Origin: Antedon mediterranea
Lineage: Eukaryota > Echinodermata > Crinoidea > Comatulida > Antedonidae
Assembly: GCF_964355755.1 (NCBI RefSeq)
Contig: NC_092676.1
Span: 14,616,288 to 14,680,287 of the forward strand
DNA length: 64,000 nt
Reading direction: 5' to 3'
A program made the translations under genes and the position numbers. A model generated the notes under the pieces. The model saw nothing but the letters and a program-made list of their open reading frames with translations, ran no database searches and was not told where the DNA came from. The first letter of the stretch is position 1. Each line of letters starts with the position of its first letter. This document shows, piece by piece, positions 46,601 to 49,674 of this stretch.

Positions 46601-47911
46601 CTTCACACTGGCAAGTATATAGTTTACCTTCATTAACTAGAAAAGAAACCATTTAAATAGGCAAATATCTATATAAATGCATGCTTAATTTCAAGACACA
46701 TTGTTTTAACCATAGTCAATAGAAATTCCCATAAATTGACTATGTGTAAAGTATGTATCTCTCATGTATATATAAATCCAAGGCAAATGACTGTAGGTAT
46801 TTGTGGCTGATCTCAATGGAGATACAAAATAAAATAAGCATAAAAGCGAAATCAAAGTAAAAGAGCCAGAAAAATTAGCATAGCATACAGTATTGCCGAA
46901 TCTTTATATCTCATTTACATACTTTTGAATCTTTATACAGTATTGCATTAATAATTTACGTACGGTATTGCCGAATCTTTATATCTCATTTACATACTAT
47001 CAAATTTTATACAGTGGATATTGCATTAATAATTTACGTACATTATTGCCGAATCCTTATATCTAAATATATTTAAAAATCTGAATGGTATAAAATGATG
47101 TAGGATATTAAATAATAAATTACTGTCATGTTATTGTAAATAAATTAAAAATTAACAAATAAAAAAAATATAAATTTGTAATAATTGGCTTATTATATAT
47201 TAGGCCTATATTAATATACAATATTTATTAAACATTTATCATTTAGAACAGATAAAATAAGTAATCATCGATTCGGCATTCGTTTAAAAGAATGTATCAC
47301 AATCAATCTGTAAAAAAAGAGAATAAATCAAAGTGCACATGGCGTTCCACACAGATTACCATTATTAAACTTCAACCGTAATCCACTATAACTAGACCTC
47401 TTAGGAAAGAAAAACTGTCCAAACATACGTCCTAACTAAGTAAAGAAAACCTGTCCAAACAACGACAAACAAAAAGATATGCACGTATGCAGATGGGCCA
47501 ATACTAGCGTTATTGTATGCAAGAAAACAACGACAATCAAAGCGCACACAGCATCCCATACAAATTACTGTTAGTGAACTAACGGCCGCTTTGGTTGGCA
47601 GCCGCTTCGACCGTAATCCGCTATAACTAGCCTAGGCCTAGGTTAGGCCATAGGCATCATATTCATAGGCTAGGCCTACTACTAGTAGTAGTAGCCTAGC
47701 TAGCTAGGCCTATTACACATAGGAGGCTAGGCGGTGCTAGGCCTAGGCTAGAGGCCTAGCTAGGCTATGAGAATTACCGGCTAGGCTACATACTTTCTTT
47801 TTTACTGTGAGGAAGTAACCAATATGTTATCGGGATCAAAAACAAAGCATAAAAAGAGACTAGAAAATATAACGATGTTCCCCCTGACTCATCATATTCA
47901 AATTGTGCCAT
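1479..47911 (-). CDS. SEC63: SEC63 homologue, ER translocon J-domain protein; 18 exons, 3' end outside window
   Basis: Spliced minus-strand gene. Coding exons in transcript order: 47911-47794, 46636-46534, 40635-40521, 38770-38655, 35820-35700, 31297-31247, 30761-30653, 30035-29941, 24009-23877, 21071-20979, 20649-20504, 18203-18154, 16073-15979, 15631-15549, 9617-9540, 8045-7887, 4001-3925, 1620-1479. All phases agree and give 628 codons (1884 nt). Visible in the protein: TM1 about 14-33, a CQCEEC cysteine motif about 48-53, TM2 about 75-90, a lumenal J domain with intact HPD at 131-133, TM3 about 192-208, the Sec63/Brl region to about 475, a Lys-rich segment (503-555) and an acidic segment (556-605). 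Known role: with Sec61/Sec62 it recruits BiP to the translocon for post-translational import into the ER. Human SEC63 has about 760 residues, so roughly the last 130 residues (final Sec63/Ig-like region and acidic tail) lie left of position 1. Confidence 0.95.
2245..2335 (-). mobile_element. SINE 3' tail (ATT repeat)
   Basis: The segment 'aataataataataatag' then 'tgttcttatatagcgcatat' and 'aagcaagctctcaatgcact' is the reverse complement of the 3' end of the full SINE at 43612-43892. It is a 5'-truncated copy in SEC63 intron 17. Confidence 0.6.
3115..3835 (+). repeat. Dispersed repeat R1, full-length copy
   Basis: It begins 'caaggccatatagatggctg' 'cagtcgcgtg' with GACC repeats and ends with GACAGACC repeats and 'gaactatggagtcgcgtcca' 'cgcgactaaag'. 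The core (3258-3725) is CG-dinucleotide rich and recurs at 53010-53510 at about 90% identity. AGTCGCGTG at the left end and CACGCGACT at the right end are inverse complements, so it may be a TIR-type non-autonomous element. Confidence 0.7.
3925..4001 (-). CDS. SEC63: SEC63 exon 17 (acidic segment)
   Basis: Acceptor atttttacag, donor gtatgt. It encodes an acidic run (EEEKENSECGSEEDDDD) like the acidic stretch after the basic region of SEC63. Exit phase 2 fits exon 18. Confidence 0.84.
4230..4620 (+). repeat. Dispersed repeat, copy 1 (flanks the LINE array on the left)
   Basis: It shares with 6500-6800 the segments 'gtaattgttgagttgtttta'-like and 'gatgagtgcaatatgca', 'gcatgttttgttatgcagga' and 'gatc' in the same order and orientation, with about 80% similarity by eye. 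It ends where the LINE begins. Confidence 0.6.
4624..6490 (+). mobile_element. Non-LTR retrotransposon (LINE) ORF2 C-terminal part with internal tandem expansion
   Basis: The start encodes a typical post-RT segment (NKLSW...FIDHLVKKLNVRM...FRKLNSFDVRKEILLSYYNS). The end encodes VNRFERIIGTAVGTLGLP and, in another frame, SHPLHSTISS...RYPNSFIPRGIGLFN, the usual C-terminus of CR1/Jockey-like ORF2. Between them one 54-bp segment is repeated 25 times. Single-base deletions near 5062 and 5391 and a shift near 6200 break the frame. The 3' end is followed by (TGTCTA)n-like repeats near 6480-6500. It lies in SEC63 intron 16. Confidence 0.88.
4791..6140 (+). repeat. 54-bp tandem array, about 25 units, derived from LINE coding sequence
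   Basis: Unit: 'agctggggtggaaacatctc' followed by 'acaaggtgatagggacagac' and 'tacaaaggttggtt' (54 bp). The anchor 'agactacaaa' occurs at 4831 and, 24 periods later, at 6125 (1294 bp = 24 x 54 - 2). This gives 25 units and two 1-bp deletions. Variants: gctggg preceded by tt or a, ATCTC/ATGTC, GGTGGT/GGTGAT. One unit codes for 18 residues (WGGNISQGDRDRLQRLVS). Confidence 0.97.
6490..6800 (+). repeat. Dispersed repeat, copy 2 (flanks the LINE array on the right)
   Basis: Direct-repeat partner of 4230-4620, beginning just after the LINE 3' tail and ending 'ttttgttatgcaggagatcc'. The pair may be two old copies of one mobile element or the halves of a duplication around the LINE. Confidence 0.6.
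6880..7450 (-). repeat. Relic array of about 165-bp units related to the arms of the 53.8-57.9 kb element
   Basis: Units contain 'attagaatgaatgta', 'tttgataccaaattt', 'accagtggttaccgagatac' and 'gggtcaaaggtca' in the order seen in the right arm of the large element, with about three diverged copies. No gene interior is attached. Lies in SEC63 intron 16. Confidence 0.6.
7887..8045 (-). CDS. SEC63: SEC63 exon 16 (Lys-rich segment)
   Basis: Acceptor atttatatag, donor gtatgt. It encodes 53 residues with VWEKQKKKVHKKKSGGG and KKKQKVKKSS followed by KQNGIV. This resembles the basic Trp-initiated segment of vertebrate SEC63 that ends in KQANGVV. It is phase 0 at both ends. Confidence 0.88.
9540..9617 (-). 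CDS. SEC63: SEC63 exon 15 (acidic linker)
   Basis: A 78-bp exon with acceptor cttttctag and donor gtaagt, open only in phase 0. It encodes a Glu/Val/Asn-rich linker (NVEVENQEANVEEIEE). It is recognised by splice sites, phase and position rather than strong similarity. Another small exon in the 5.9-kb intron 14 is possible. Confidence 0.75.
10002..11080 (+). mobile_element. Helitron-like element, interrupted by a LINE fragment
   Basis: The 5' end TCTATATTATAATAGCAC after an A, followed by 'taagccaaaatttgttcctc', resembles Helitron 5' termini (TC...; inserted between A and T). The same sequence occurs inverted at 34675-34570 without the interruption. In this copy, sequence after 'gggcaccttt' (10098) resumes at 'ccactagtctatattagaac' (10845), so a 0.75-kb LINE piece is nested inside. 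The 3' limit is uncertain. Confidence 0.55.
10099..10848 (-). mobile_element. LINE 3' fragment (RT core to C-terminus), nested
   Basis: On the minus strand, GPSLFSIFINDLPDWI followed by IRLFADDTKIYR is the RT block with the FADD catalytic motif. After a deletion and frame changes, LRRNSFSFRVVLLWNGLSDY and SASSLNLFK form the usual ORF2 C-terminus. Stops interrupt it. It is inserted in the Helitron-like element. Confidence 0.85.
11080..12212. other. SEC63 intron 14 sequence, nothing recognised
   Basis: No coding similarity and no clear repeat. The flanking elements end at about 11080 and start at 12217. Confidence 0.45.
12217..13101 (+). mobile_element. piggyBac-type MITE, TTAA target site
   Basis: The 885-bp element has perfect 13-bp terminal inverted repeats CCCTTTCACTGCG / CGCAGTGAAAGGG, flanked by TTAA at 12213-12216 and 13102-13105. 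Subterminally there are three palindromes of the form TATACCCGGTA-n-TACCGGGTATA (12231-12330). No transposase frame is present. TTAA duplication with CCC-starting termini is characteristic of piggyBac. It lies in SEC63 intron 14. Confidence 0.88.
13462..13476 (+). repeat. Poly-G tract (15 G)
   Basis: A pure run of 15 G after 'aacacggt'. Possible quadruplex former and a likely place for assembly length errors. Confidence 0.95.
13640..14300 (+). repeat. Two diverged units of a roughly 400-bp repeat
   Basis: 'agatattttgtcagttta', 'tattgacacactaaa', 'ttttggtccatgggtag' and 'gagggtctgg' at 13680-13885 recur in the same order at 14160-14290. Between them are further 'tgacatgacctttcc' words. No coding similarity. 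SEC63 intron 14. Confidence 0.55.
14300..15170. other. SEC63 intron 14 sequence, nothing recognised
   Basis: Only short A- and T-runs. A 176-codon plus-strand frame starting at 14976 is open mainly because it runs into the 14- and 15-bp arrays. Confidence 0.45.
15172..15252 (+). repeat. 14-bp tandem array, about 5.5 units
   Basis: Unit ATTCACCCCTGGTC (one C/T variant), directly next to the 15-bp array but unrelated to it. Confidence 0.95.
15276..15478 (+). repeat. 15-bp tandem array, 13 units
   Basis: Unit TGGTTATTGCCCGGG repeated 13 times without change from 15276 to 15470, plus a partial unit. It is open in several frames (GYCPG, VIARV, and ITTRA on the minus strand), all by-products. It ends 70 bp from the SEC63 exon 14 donor, inside intron 14. 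Confidence 0.98.
15549..15631 (-). CDS. SEC63: SEC63 exon 14 (weak donor)
   Basis: Acceptor aaatcatag. It encodes RDDEDTSTVTEGCYVTVVVR followed by LERNNLE, matching DDEDxxxITVGSLVTVLVKL of Sec63. The only donor that keeps frame with exon 15 is gttggt. A stronger gtaatt donor four bases downstream would give phase 1, which does not fit the ctag acceptor of exon 15. The 3' boundary is therefore less sure than the rest. Confidence 0.82.
15979..16073 (-). CDS. SEC63: SEC63 exon 13
   Basis: Acceptor ctttacag, donor gtagtg. It encodes VCLQLPFINVEYDIE, corresponding to the LGSFPYVTMDIKSQV strand of Sec63 that begins the FN3/Ig-like part of the domain. Confidence 0.87.
17040..17790 (+). repeat. Two diverged tandem units split by the Harbinger MITE
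   Basis: 'aaaaaatcaactctctac', 'ttttcaagatatagaaatac' 'tgtaattt' and 'tttgcatatttcatgtaa' at 17165-17450 recur at 17675-17790 with the same order. The first unit is interrupted by the 191-bp MITE, which dates that insertion after the duplication. Confidence 0.6.
17190..17380 (+). mobile_element. Harbinger-type MITE, TAA target site
   Basis: The 191-bp element begins AGGGCCTTTCACACCTG and ends with its complement. The inverted repeat extends over about 41 bp (CGGCACGGTTYCGGTCCGGCG) and on to the centre, so almost the whole element can fold back. TAA duplications at 17187-17189 and 17381-17383 fit the TWA rule of PIF/Harbinger. It is much more GC-rich than its surroundings. Confidence 0.88.
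18154..18203 (-). CDS. SEC63: SEC63 exon 12
   Basis: A 50-bp exon with acceptor ttttccag and donor gtaaaa. It encodes KIKTLTSFAKMSNSER, aligning with the KIKTIQDLVSL...DR stretch of Sec63. Its phases link exon 11 to exon 13. Confidence 0.87.
18338..18720 (+). repeat. Related hAT-like end fragment
   Basis: 'ggcaggtcaagtaggcccta' then 'ttggccaaagtcaagtcaac' 'tcggcc' matches the left end of the 32.1-kb element, followed by 'aaagtatggaacacaaaaat' 'tgctat'. After that the sequence differs, with a 113-codon frame that I do not recognise. Confidence 0.55.
19920..20485 (+). repeat. Dispersed repeat R2, long copy
   Basis: It contains 'tactgtgagtgtgggtactg', 'gtggtgtatcgttacatgta', and at its end 'gcggtatgtaataatctatc' 'tgcacc'. 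The right part recurs inverted at 52620-53000 and the left part at 63045-63215. It runs up to 18 bp from the SEC63 exon 11 donor at 20503. Confidence 0.7.
20504..20649 (-). CDS. SEC63: SEC63 exon 11 (Sec63/Brl domain)
   Basis: Acceptor tttttacag, donor gtaaga. It encodes LESIENMMKLCALIVQACLE followed by KSPLYQLPHF, matching LxNxMKLxQMxVQxL...SPLLQLPH in other Sec63 proteins. Confidence 0.94.
20979..21071 (-). CDS. SEC63: SEC63 exon 10 (Sec63/Brl domain)
   Basis: Acceptor cattcctcag, donor gtatga. It encodes YIVRKCPMLIHEMVSTAGQI, matching the KCPxLLxEM helix of Sec63. A longer open frame through the intron on the upstream side is accidental. Confidence 0.92.
21240..21680 (+). repeat. Two diverged units of a roughly 330-bp repeat
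   Basis: 'aactggccatatg', 'tgacatcagatagac', 'aattcatatctacaattca' and 'aggagctatgacagatt' at 21249-21360 recur at 21551-21680. SEC63 intron 9. Confidence 0.55.
21685..23520. other. SEC63 intron 9 sequence, mostly unassigned
   Basis: Apart from the Helitron-like 5' end at 22097 no element is recognised. Around 22990-23150 there is CG-containing sequence reminiscent of repeat R1 but too diverged to call. Confidence 0.4.
22097..22160 (+). mobile_element. Helitron-like 5' end fragment
   Basis: A|TCTATATATATAAAAGGC followed by 'aaaagtttgtcctctatgca' has the form of Helitron 5' termini, as at 10002. The 3' hairpin and CTRR end were not located. Confidence 0.4.
23525..23735 (+). repeat. Degenerate minisatellite
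   Basis: Imperfect units of the type 'aatgaccatctcttgtaa' / 'aatcgaccacctcttgta' recur about ten times, then appear once in inverse orientation (23695-23730). Located in SEC63 intron 9 next to exon 9. Confidence 0.7.
23877..24009 (-). CDS. SEC63: SEC63 exon 9 (Sec63/Brl domain)
   Basis: Acceptor tttttttcag, donor gtaagt. It encodes ENPFCQPYSVKARTLILAHL, corresponding to the conserved PYSLKARVLLLSHL helix of the Sec63 domain. The preceding intron 8 is about 5.9 kb and contains LINE and SINE relics. Confidence 0.94.
24745..25452 (+). mobile_element. LINE ORF2 C-terminal fragment
   Basis: It encodes LNAEKIKVTVFKRDESQW, then HYNSFVKPILTYNCGTWGLT, EETKLDTYHRRQLRHIIRV, PLS-stop, EAQWKLFGHI and finally RKEWRNLVQRVSKA. 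This is the segment after the RT domain of a LINE (YNSFVKPILxYNxGTWGLT...HRxQLRHxxGxxYP...WxLFGHxLRR). Several stops and a frameshift near 25230. SEC63 intron 8. Confidence 0.85.
26700..27310 (-). mobile_element. LINE reverse transcriptase fragment
   Basis: On the minus strand: DQGVIPNIWKQSIIKPIPKK, LNDLRPIALTSLVME, then with shifts LDPLQFAYRS, LLNKLYKHIE, and near the end LVKFADDTLN with the ADD catalytic pair. Stops and frame changes throughout. Rex1/Babar-like by its motifs, tentatively. Confidence 0.83.
27465..27728 (+). repeat. 131-bp direct duplication
   Basis: 'gtaattttgaggagcag' to 'ggaaggtcatcaaagaaaaa' occurs twice (from 27465 and 27596) with about 5 differences. It adjoins a LINE relic in intron 8. 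Confidence 0.9.
27730..29175. other. SEC63 intron 8 sequence, nothing recognised
   Basis: 'tcgatgtactcgattatgct' 'aatta' occurs at about 27811 and again near 27946. Otherwise no coding or repeat signal. Confidence 0.45.
29180..29578 (-). mobile_element. 5S-derived SINE (head is 3' half of 5S)
   Basis: The minus strand starts with 5S-like 'aagcaacgtttggcccggtt' 'gcatggatgggagaccgtct' and 'ggcgggtgctgtat' (29575-29508). A conserved SINE body follows with 'gcctcgtctttcggatggga' 'tgtaaagccgttggtcctgt' and 'agtgcacattaaagaactt', a segment I know from SINEs of many marine invertebrates. SEC63 intron 8. Confidence 0.8.
29941..30035 (-). CDS. SEC63: SEC63 exon 8
   Basis: Acceptor tatttgcag, donor gtattt. 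It encodes ALMILGASREFN followed by GRPSDNEEVP, matching the Sec63 segment LAGASEFD...RPTDN. Exit phase 0 matches exon 9. Confidence 0.88.
30653..30761 (-). CDS. SEC63: SEC63 exon 7
   Basis: Acceptor tttttacag, donor gtatgt. It encodes GTWWYQSIRYSA followed by TTQIYFYFIHKT, the conserved start of the Sec63/Brl region (WWYxSIRYS in other animals). Confidence 0.92.
30822..30837 (+). repeat. Poly-C tract (16 C)
   Basis: A pure C run (G run on the SEC63 strand), about 60 bp upstream of exon 7 on the transcript and next to an A-rich tract. Confidence 0.95.
31247..31297 (-). CDS. SEC63: SEC63 exon 6 (TM3)
   Basis: A 51-bp exon with acceptor tttttttag and donor gtaagt. It encodes ILAIYGLAFMVILPIAV, the third membrane helix, in phase 0 at both ends. 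Confidence 0.93.
31955..32111 (-). repeat. Helitron-like element, distal part (inverted copy, split)
   Basis: The reverse complement of 10897-11055 ('accgaacgcagcattcggta', 'tgacctgagtgacctaattc', 'cacatgtgctgct'). With 34523-34675 it makes one old element split by the hAT-like insertion. Confidence 0.65.
32115..32290 (+). repeat. Subterminal 16-bp repeats, left end
   Basis: About nine units of the type 'aagtcaactcggcctc' / 'acgtcaagtcggcccc'. They are the inverse of 34290-34510 and related to the fragment at 18340-18420. Confidence 0.85.
32980..33620 (+). pseudogene. PIF/Harbinger transposase N-terminal remnant
   Basis: From 33129: a short acidic start (SSDDSEEEIILSAIILAKRR), a stop, then ERKKFGQFETLVK, and in another frame EFFNYFRMTLHQYSHLVSLI and KDDITKRDTRFP. 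This is the N-terminal region of Harbinger transposases (…FFxYFRMsxxxFxxLLxLI…). No DDE domain remains. GGGGCATTCCCACAGTG-type sequence at 32983 and 'ggtgtaaaccc' at 33608 may be degenerate ends. It is nested in the hAT-like element. Confidence 0.72.
34290..34510 (-). repeat. Subterminal 16-bp repeats, right end
   Basis: About a dozen units of 'gaggccgagttgacgt' type, inverse to the left array. They include two exact copies of 'ggccgagttgacggattagt' and two of 'gccgagacggtttagg'. Confidence 0.85.
34531..34675 (-). mobile_element. Helitron-like 5' end (inverted copy)
   Basis: On the minus strand it starts TCTATATTGCAATAGCGC next to an A, then 'taagccaaaatttgttccta' and 'ggggcacctttcaattccac' 'cattagtctatattagaac'. 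This is the uninterrupted form of 10002-10890. Confidence 0.55.
34678..35424 (+). mobile_element. TIR MITE with TA flanks
   Basis: TGAGGCATGGCATCACAAAA / inverse of 'tttgtgataccaggcctca': inverted repeats of about 34 bp with 5 mismatches, ending TCG. Flanked by TA at 34676-34677 and 35425-35426, as for Tc1/mariner-type insertions. There is no coding capacity. It is inserted exactly beside the 5' end of the inverted Helitron-like copy. Confidence 0.7.
35700..35820 (-). CDS. SEC63: SEC63 exon 5 (end of J domain)
   Basis: Acceptor ttctttctag, donor gtatgt. It encodes VNWQKYGNPDGP and FGIALPAWIVDQSNSVW. The GNPDGP and ALPAWIVD blocks are the most conserved parts of Sec63, just before TM3. Confidence 0.96.
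35925..37550. other. SEC63 intron 4 sequence, mostly unassigned
   Basis: It contains the R1 fragment at 36492. A single 'ttaaccctttagcacctaaa' at 36201 looks like one end of a TTAA-type element with no partner. Confidence 0.45.
36492..36600 (+). repeat. Dispersed repeat R1, left-end fragment
   Basis: 'caaggccatttacatggctg' 'cagtcgcgtt' followed by 'agtgtttacagaccaaccac' 'cgaccgacc' matches the left end of the copy at 3115 only. Confidence 0.6.
37552..38163 (+). repeat. 51-bp tandem array, 12 near-identical units
   Basis: Unit: 'attcatgtcatgtatagtaa' 'gattctttatggacaataac' 'caccatgacca' (51 bp), repeated 12 times without visible differences. Since 51 is a multiple of 3 and the unit lacks stops in one frame on each strand, both strands show about 209-codon open frames; these are by-products. 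Lies in SEC63 intron 4. Confidence 0.98.
38655..38770 (-). CDS. SEC63: SEC63 exon 4 (J domain, HPD)
   Basis: Acceptor tttcag, donor gtacgt. It encodes IRKQYRILSRQHHPDKEGGD followed by FMRIAKAYEA, the core of the J domain with the His-Pro-Asp motif that stimulates BiP ATPase. The open frame continues a little into intron 4, but the splice site and the next exon's phase place the end here. Confidence 0.96.
39234..40278 (+). mobile_element. Second piggyBac-type MITE family, TTAA target site
   Basis: The 1045-bp element has 14-bp inverted termini CACTTTGACTGCCA / TGGCAGTCAAAGTG and is flanked by TTAA at 39230-39233 and 40279-40282. Near the left end, the palindrome AACACGAAGATCTTCGTTTTT-type occurs twice (about 39247 and 39292). 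It has the same architecture as the 12.2-kb element but unrelated sequence. It lies in SEC63 intron 3 with no coding capacity. Confidence 0.86.
40521..40635 (-). CDS. SEC63: SEC63 exon 3 (TM2, start of J domain)
   Basis: Acceptor cttacag, donor gtgag. It encodes WIVLLSAWCVFILLAYKA (TM2) and then YDPYEILGLD, the first helix of the J domain. It ends on a complete codon. Confidence 0.93.
40925..41043 (+). mobile_element. 5S rRNA-derived sequence (SINE3 head or 5S pseudogene)
   Basis: Nearly full-length 5S rRNA similarity: 'acggccatacagcgttgg', 'caccggttctcatcagatca' 'ccgaagttaag', 'ttctggatgggagaccgtct' 'gg' and 'cgggtgctgta'. It contains the internal promoter region but has many substitutions. 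It is followed by (AAT)n, as in 5S-derived SINEs. Confidence 0.85.
41100..41306 (-). mobile_element. LINE ORF2 C-terminal fragment
   Basis: Minus-strand frame VKELHWLPVLHRIVYKKLVY, KCLNGMAPNYIVELIKPYVP, then RNLRSGDKLLLYQP is the widespread LINE C-terminal block (LHWLPVxxRIxYK...KxLNGxAPxYLxxLxxPYxPxRxLRS). It runs into the 5S-derived sequence at 41043. Confidence 0.85.
41310..43610. other. SEC63 intron 2 sequence, nothing recognised
   Basis: AT-rich. Short frames at 42178, 42545 and 42657 have no recognisable similarity. Confidence 0.45.
43612..43892 (+). mobile_element. tRNA-derived SINE, full length
   Basis: The head has A-box-like 'gtggcgcagggtgttga' and B-box-like 'ggtttgaatccaac'. The body has 'gtatccttaggcaagatact' 'ttac', 'cacctaggtgtataaatggg' 'tacctgg' and 'aagcgcttagagcttgcttg'. 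The tail is (ATT)n. Same family as the fragment at 2245. SEC63 intron 2. Confidence 0.85.
44420..44508 (-). mobile_element. tRNA-like SINE head
   Basis: Minus strand 'ggagctgaagcttaatggtt' 'aacgc' (A box) and 'ccagggttgtaactc' (B box) at tRNA spacing. No intact acceptor pairing seen. Confidence 0.55.
44510..46530. other. SEC63 intron 2 sequence, nothing recognised
   Basis: AT-rich. No exon, repeat array or transposon protein seen up to the exon 2 donor. Confidence 0.45.
46534..46636 (-). CDS. SEC63: SEC63 exon 2 (cytosolic loop with Cys motif)
   Basis: Pyrimidine-rich acceptor ending ctag, donor gtaag. It encodes the loop between TM1 and TM2 with TCQCEECNRKKKAL, a cysteine motif seen in many invertebrate Sec63 proteins. 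Entry phase 1 and exit phase 2 fit exons 1 and 3. Confidence 0.9.
46885..47062 (+). repeat. 75-78-bp tandem repeat, about 2.3 units
   Basis: 'tattgccgaatctttatatc' 'tcatttacatac' starts at 46891, 46966 and (partial) 47044, with 'attgcattaataatttacgt' 'ac' between. In SEC63 intron 1/2 region near exon 2. Confidence 0.85.
47630..47785 (+). repeat. TAGGCCTA/CCTAGG-rich segment
   Basis: In 150 bp there are more than a dozen overlapping AGGCCTA, CCTAGG and CTAGCTAG words, mutually self-complementary. It lies in SEC63 intron 1 just past exon 1. Smaller clusters stand at 25850-25890, 39750-39835 and 46262-46315. Confidence 0.7.
47794..47911 (-). CDS. SEC63: SEC63 exon 1 (start codon, TM1)
   Basis: The ATG at 47911-47909 opens 39 codons plus one base, beginning MAQFEYDESGGTSLYFLVSF. 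This matches the Sec63 N-terminus (F-x-Y-D-x-S-G-x-T, then a first membrane helix ending in IPITYWLLP). Donor gtatgt follows. An upstream non-coding exon cannot be excluded. Confidence 0.92.
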
Positions 47912-48120
47912 ATTGAGTTCTTTCAGAGAGTGGATTCGCCTTTCGTCAGCATGCAATCAACAACAACAATCAGCATCAAGCCGACCACCCCCAAAAGAAC
48001 ATCAGAATCAGAATGAGCTCTCCACCAACAACAGCAGTAATGTTTTCCATGCGGTAGGGCGCCGCCTACGTCAGGATGTCTATTACTTTTTGTGACGGTC
48101 ACAATTATAATTTAAGCCTG
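47912..48120 (-). promoter_or_regulatory. Likely SEC63 5'UTR/promoter
   Basis: This sequence lies immediately upstream of the SEC63 start codon and is less AT-rich than its surroundings. It contains a TACGTCA (TGACGTA on the gene strand) at 48067-48073, a CRE/ATF-like half site, and a GTGACGGTCAC near-palindrome at 48096-48106. No TATA box is evident. The promoter assignment is positional inference only. Confidence 0.3.
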
Positions 48121-48439
48121 GACGATCGCGACCAGAAGGGTTTTCATGATAATAAATGTTATAACATGTTAACATTTTAAGTGCTATTTAGATATTTAAA
48201 TATTCGTTTTATGCAATTTATTTAGCAAAAAACTGCAGAATAGACAGTTCGCGTCAACTACCTGGTCGCGTTTTTGTGTCACGAAAGAATAGGCCTAGTT
48301 CAATAATATTTCAATATTGAAATTGTTTCTGGAAGAAAAAATAAATTCTTATTGAATTTAACATTTATCATATTAATTACATGTATCTTATAGTAATTGA
48401 TGTAAATTATTTACATCATACAAACATTATTTTATTCAC

Positions 48440-49425
48440 CGGTCGTAGATCAAGACAAAATACTAATATCTTAAATGCCTCCCTCAGTGAGGGTCATGTC
48501 CCAACTATGTGGAAGAATGCTATTGTTATTTCGGTTCCCAAAGAAAATGGTTGTACTATAGGGTTCACAAATTTCGACCAATCTCGCTTACATGTATCCT
48601 AGCTAAGGTAGCTGAGGGCTTCATTAAAAATTACTCTTAGCAGATATCGAGGAAAATATTGATAACAACCAATAGGCCCGTTGCCGTAAACACTTTTCAA
48701 CAAGCCATAATTTGGTTGATCTACTATACTAATTGTGTTCTATGAAGGTAGTAACATTCCCAAATATGTTGGTCAGTTAGTTTTAACTGACTTTAGTAAA
48801 GCATTCGATTGTGTTGACCACACAATATAGCAGTTTCTAAATTTTCTTGGCTGTAGACCTGAAATTGTACCGTGGATATTAGCTTTTTGTCAAACAGAAC
48901 CCAACAAGTACGCTATATAAATTCACATTATCAATGAGTGTTAATCTAACATGTGGCGTCCCTCAAGGCACGCTCCTTGGGCCTATGATCTAACTTAACC
49001 CAACTAAATGTAAAATTATGTATTTTAACTTTCAAAGAAATTAATATGAGCATATGATTGGTAATGATACAATTGAAATCGTTACTGAAACTAAGTTACT
49101 AGGTCTATGAATACAAGTTAACCTAGTCAAATGGGATCGTAATAAATGTTAATGAAATTATATCCAACCAGCAGACGCCTGCATATATTGTGTAGATTAA
49201 GAAAGTTCAATATTATATCTTATTTTATAATATGATCTTGTAGATGTATTTAAGATAAGACTAAGTGTTGAATATGCTGTCCCAGTATGGCATTCTAGTC
49301 TCACTAAGAAACAAAGTGATATGATAGAATCCAAAAAAGGGCTTGCAGAATAATACTGTGTAATGATTATGTTATGGCCAAGCACTCAATGACCTTTCTC
49401 TAGACAATTCATGTTTTTATTTATT
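48440..49425 (+). mobile_element. LINE reverse transcriptase relic
   Basis: Pieces in several frames: LNASLSEGHVPTMWKNAIVI with a following PKENG, LTDFSKAFDCVDHT, LTCGVPQGTLLGP, ETKLLGL and RLSVEYAVPVWHSSLTKKQS. They are in normal ORF2 order with the YADD region deleted. It lies between SEC63 and CD164. Confidence 0.88.
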
Positions 49426-49555
49426 TTATTTTATGTTGTGAATGATGAAAGGTTAAATATCAACTTGGCTATTGCCTCGTTGATATATAACCTTTCATCA
49501 TTCACCTCATGCCATTATTTTGTACCATCACACTCATAAACATACATTATTTGTA

Positions 49556-49674
49556 TAATGGCCATTATGACACCTATTTACTAGAGTATAGAGTGTATCT
49601 TGATATAGGCATATTGAAGTCTCTTCACCTTTTGTTCATTGGCTCAATAAATGTATTGGTAACCAAATAGTCTG
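49556..49674 (+). repeat. LTR segment, left
   Basis: 'attatgacacctatttacta' 'gagtatagagtgtatcttga' to 'ggtaaccaaatagtctg' is shared with 50824-50973. The true LTR may begin earlier, near 49433. Confidence 0.8.

Noticed and set aside
47913-48095. Plus-strand frame of 60 codons beginning MSSFREWIRLSSAC
   Set aside because: Lies antisense over the SEC63 5' leader with no similarity or splice context.
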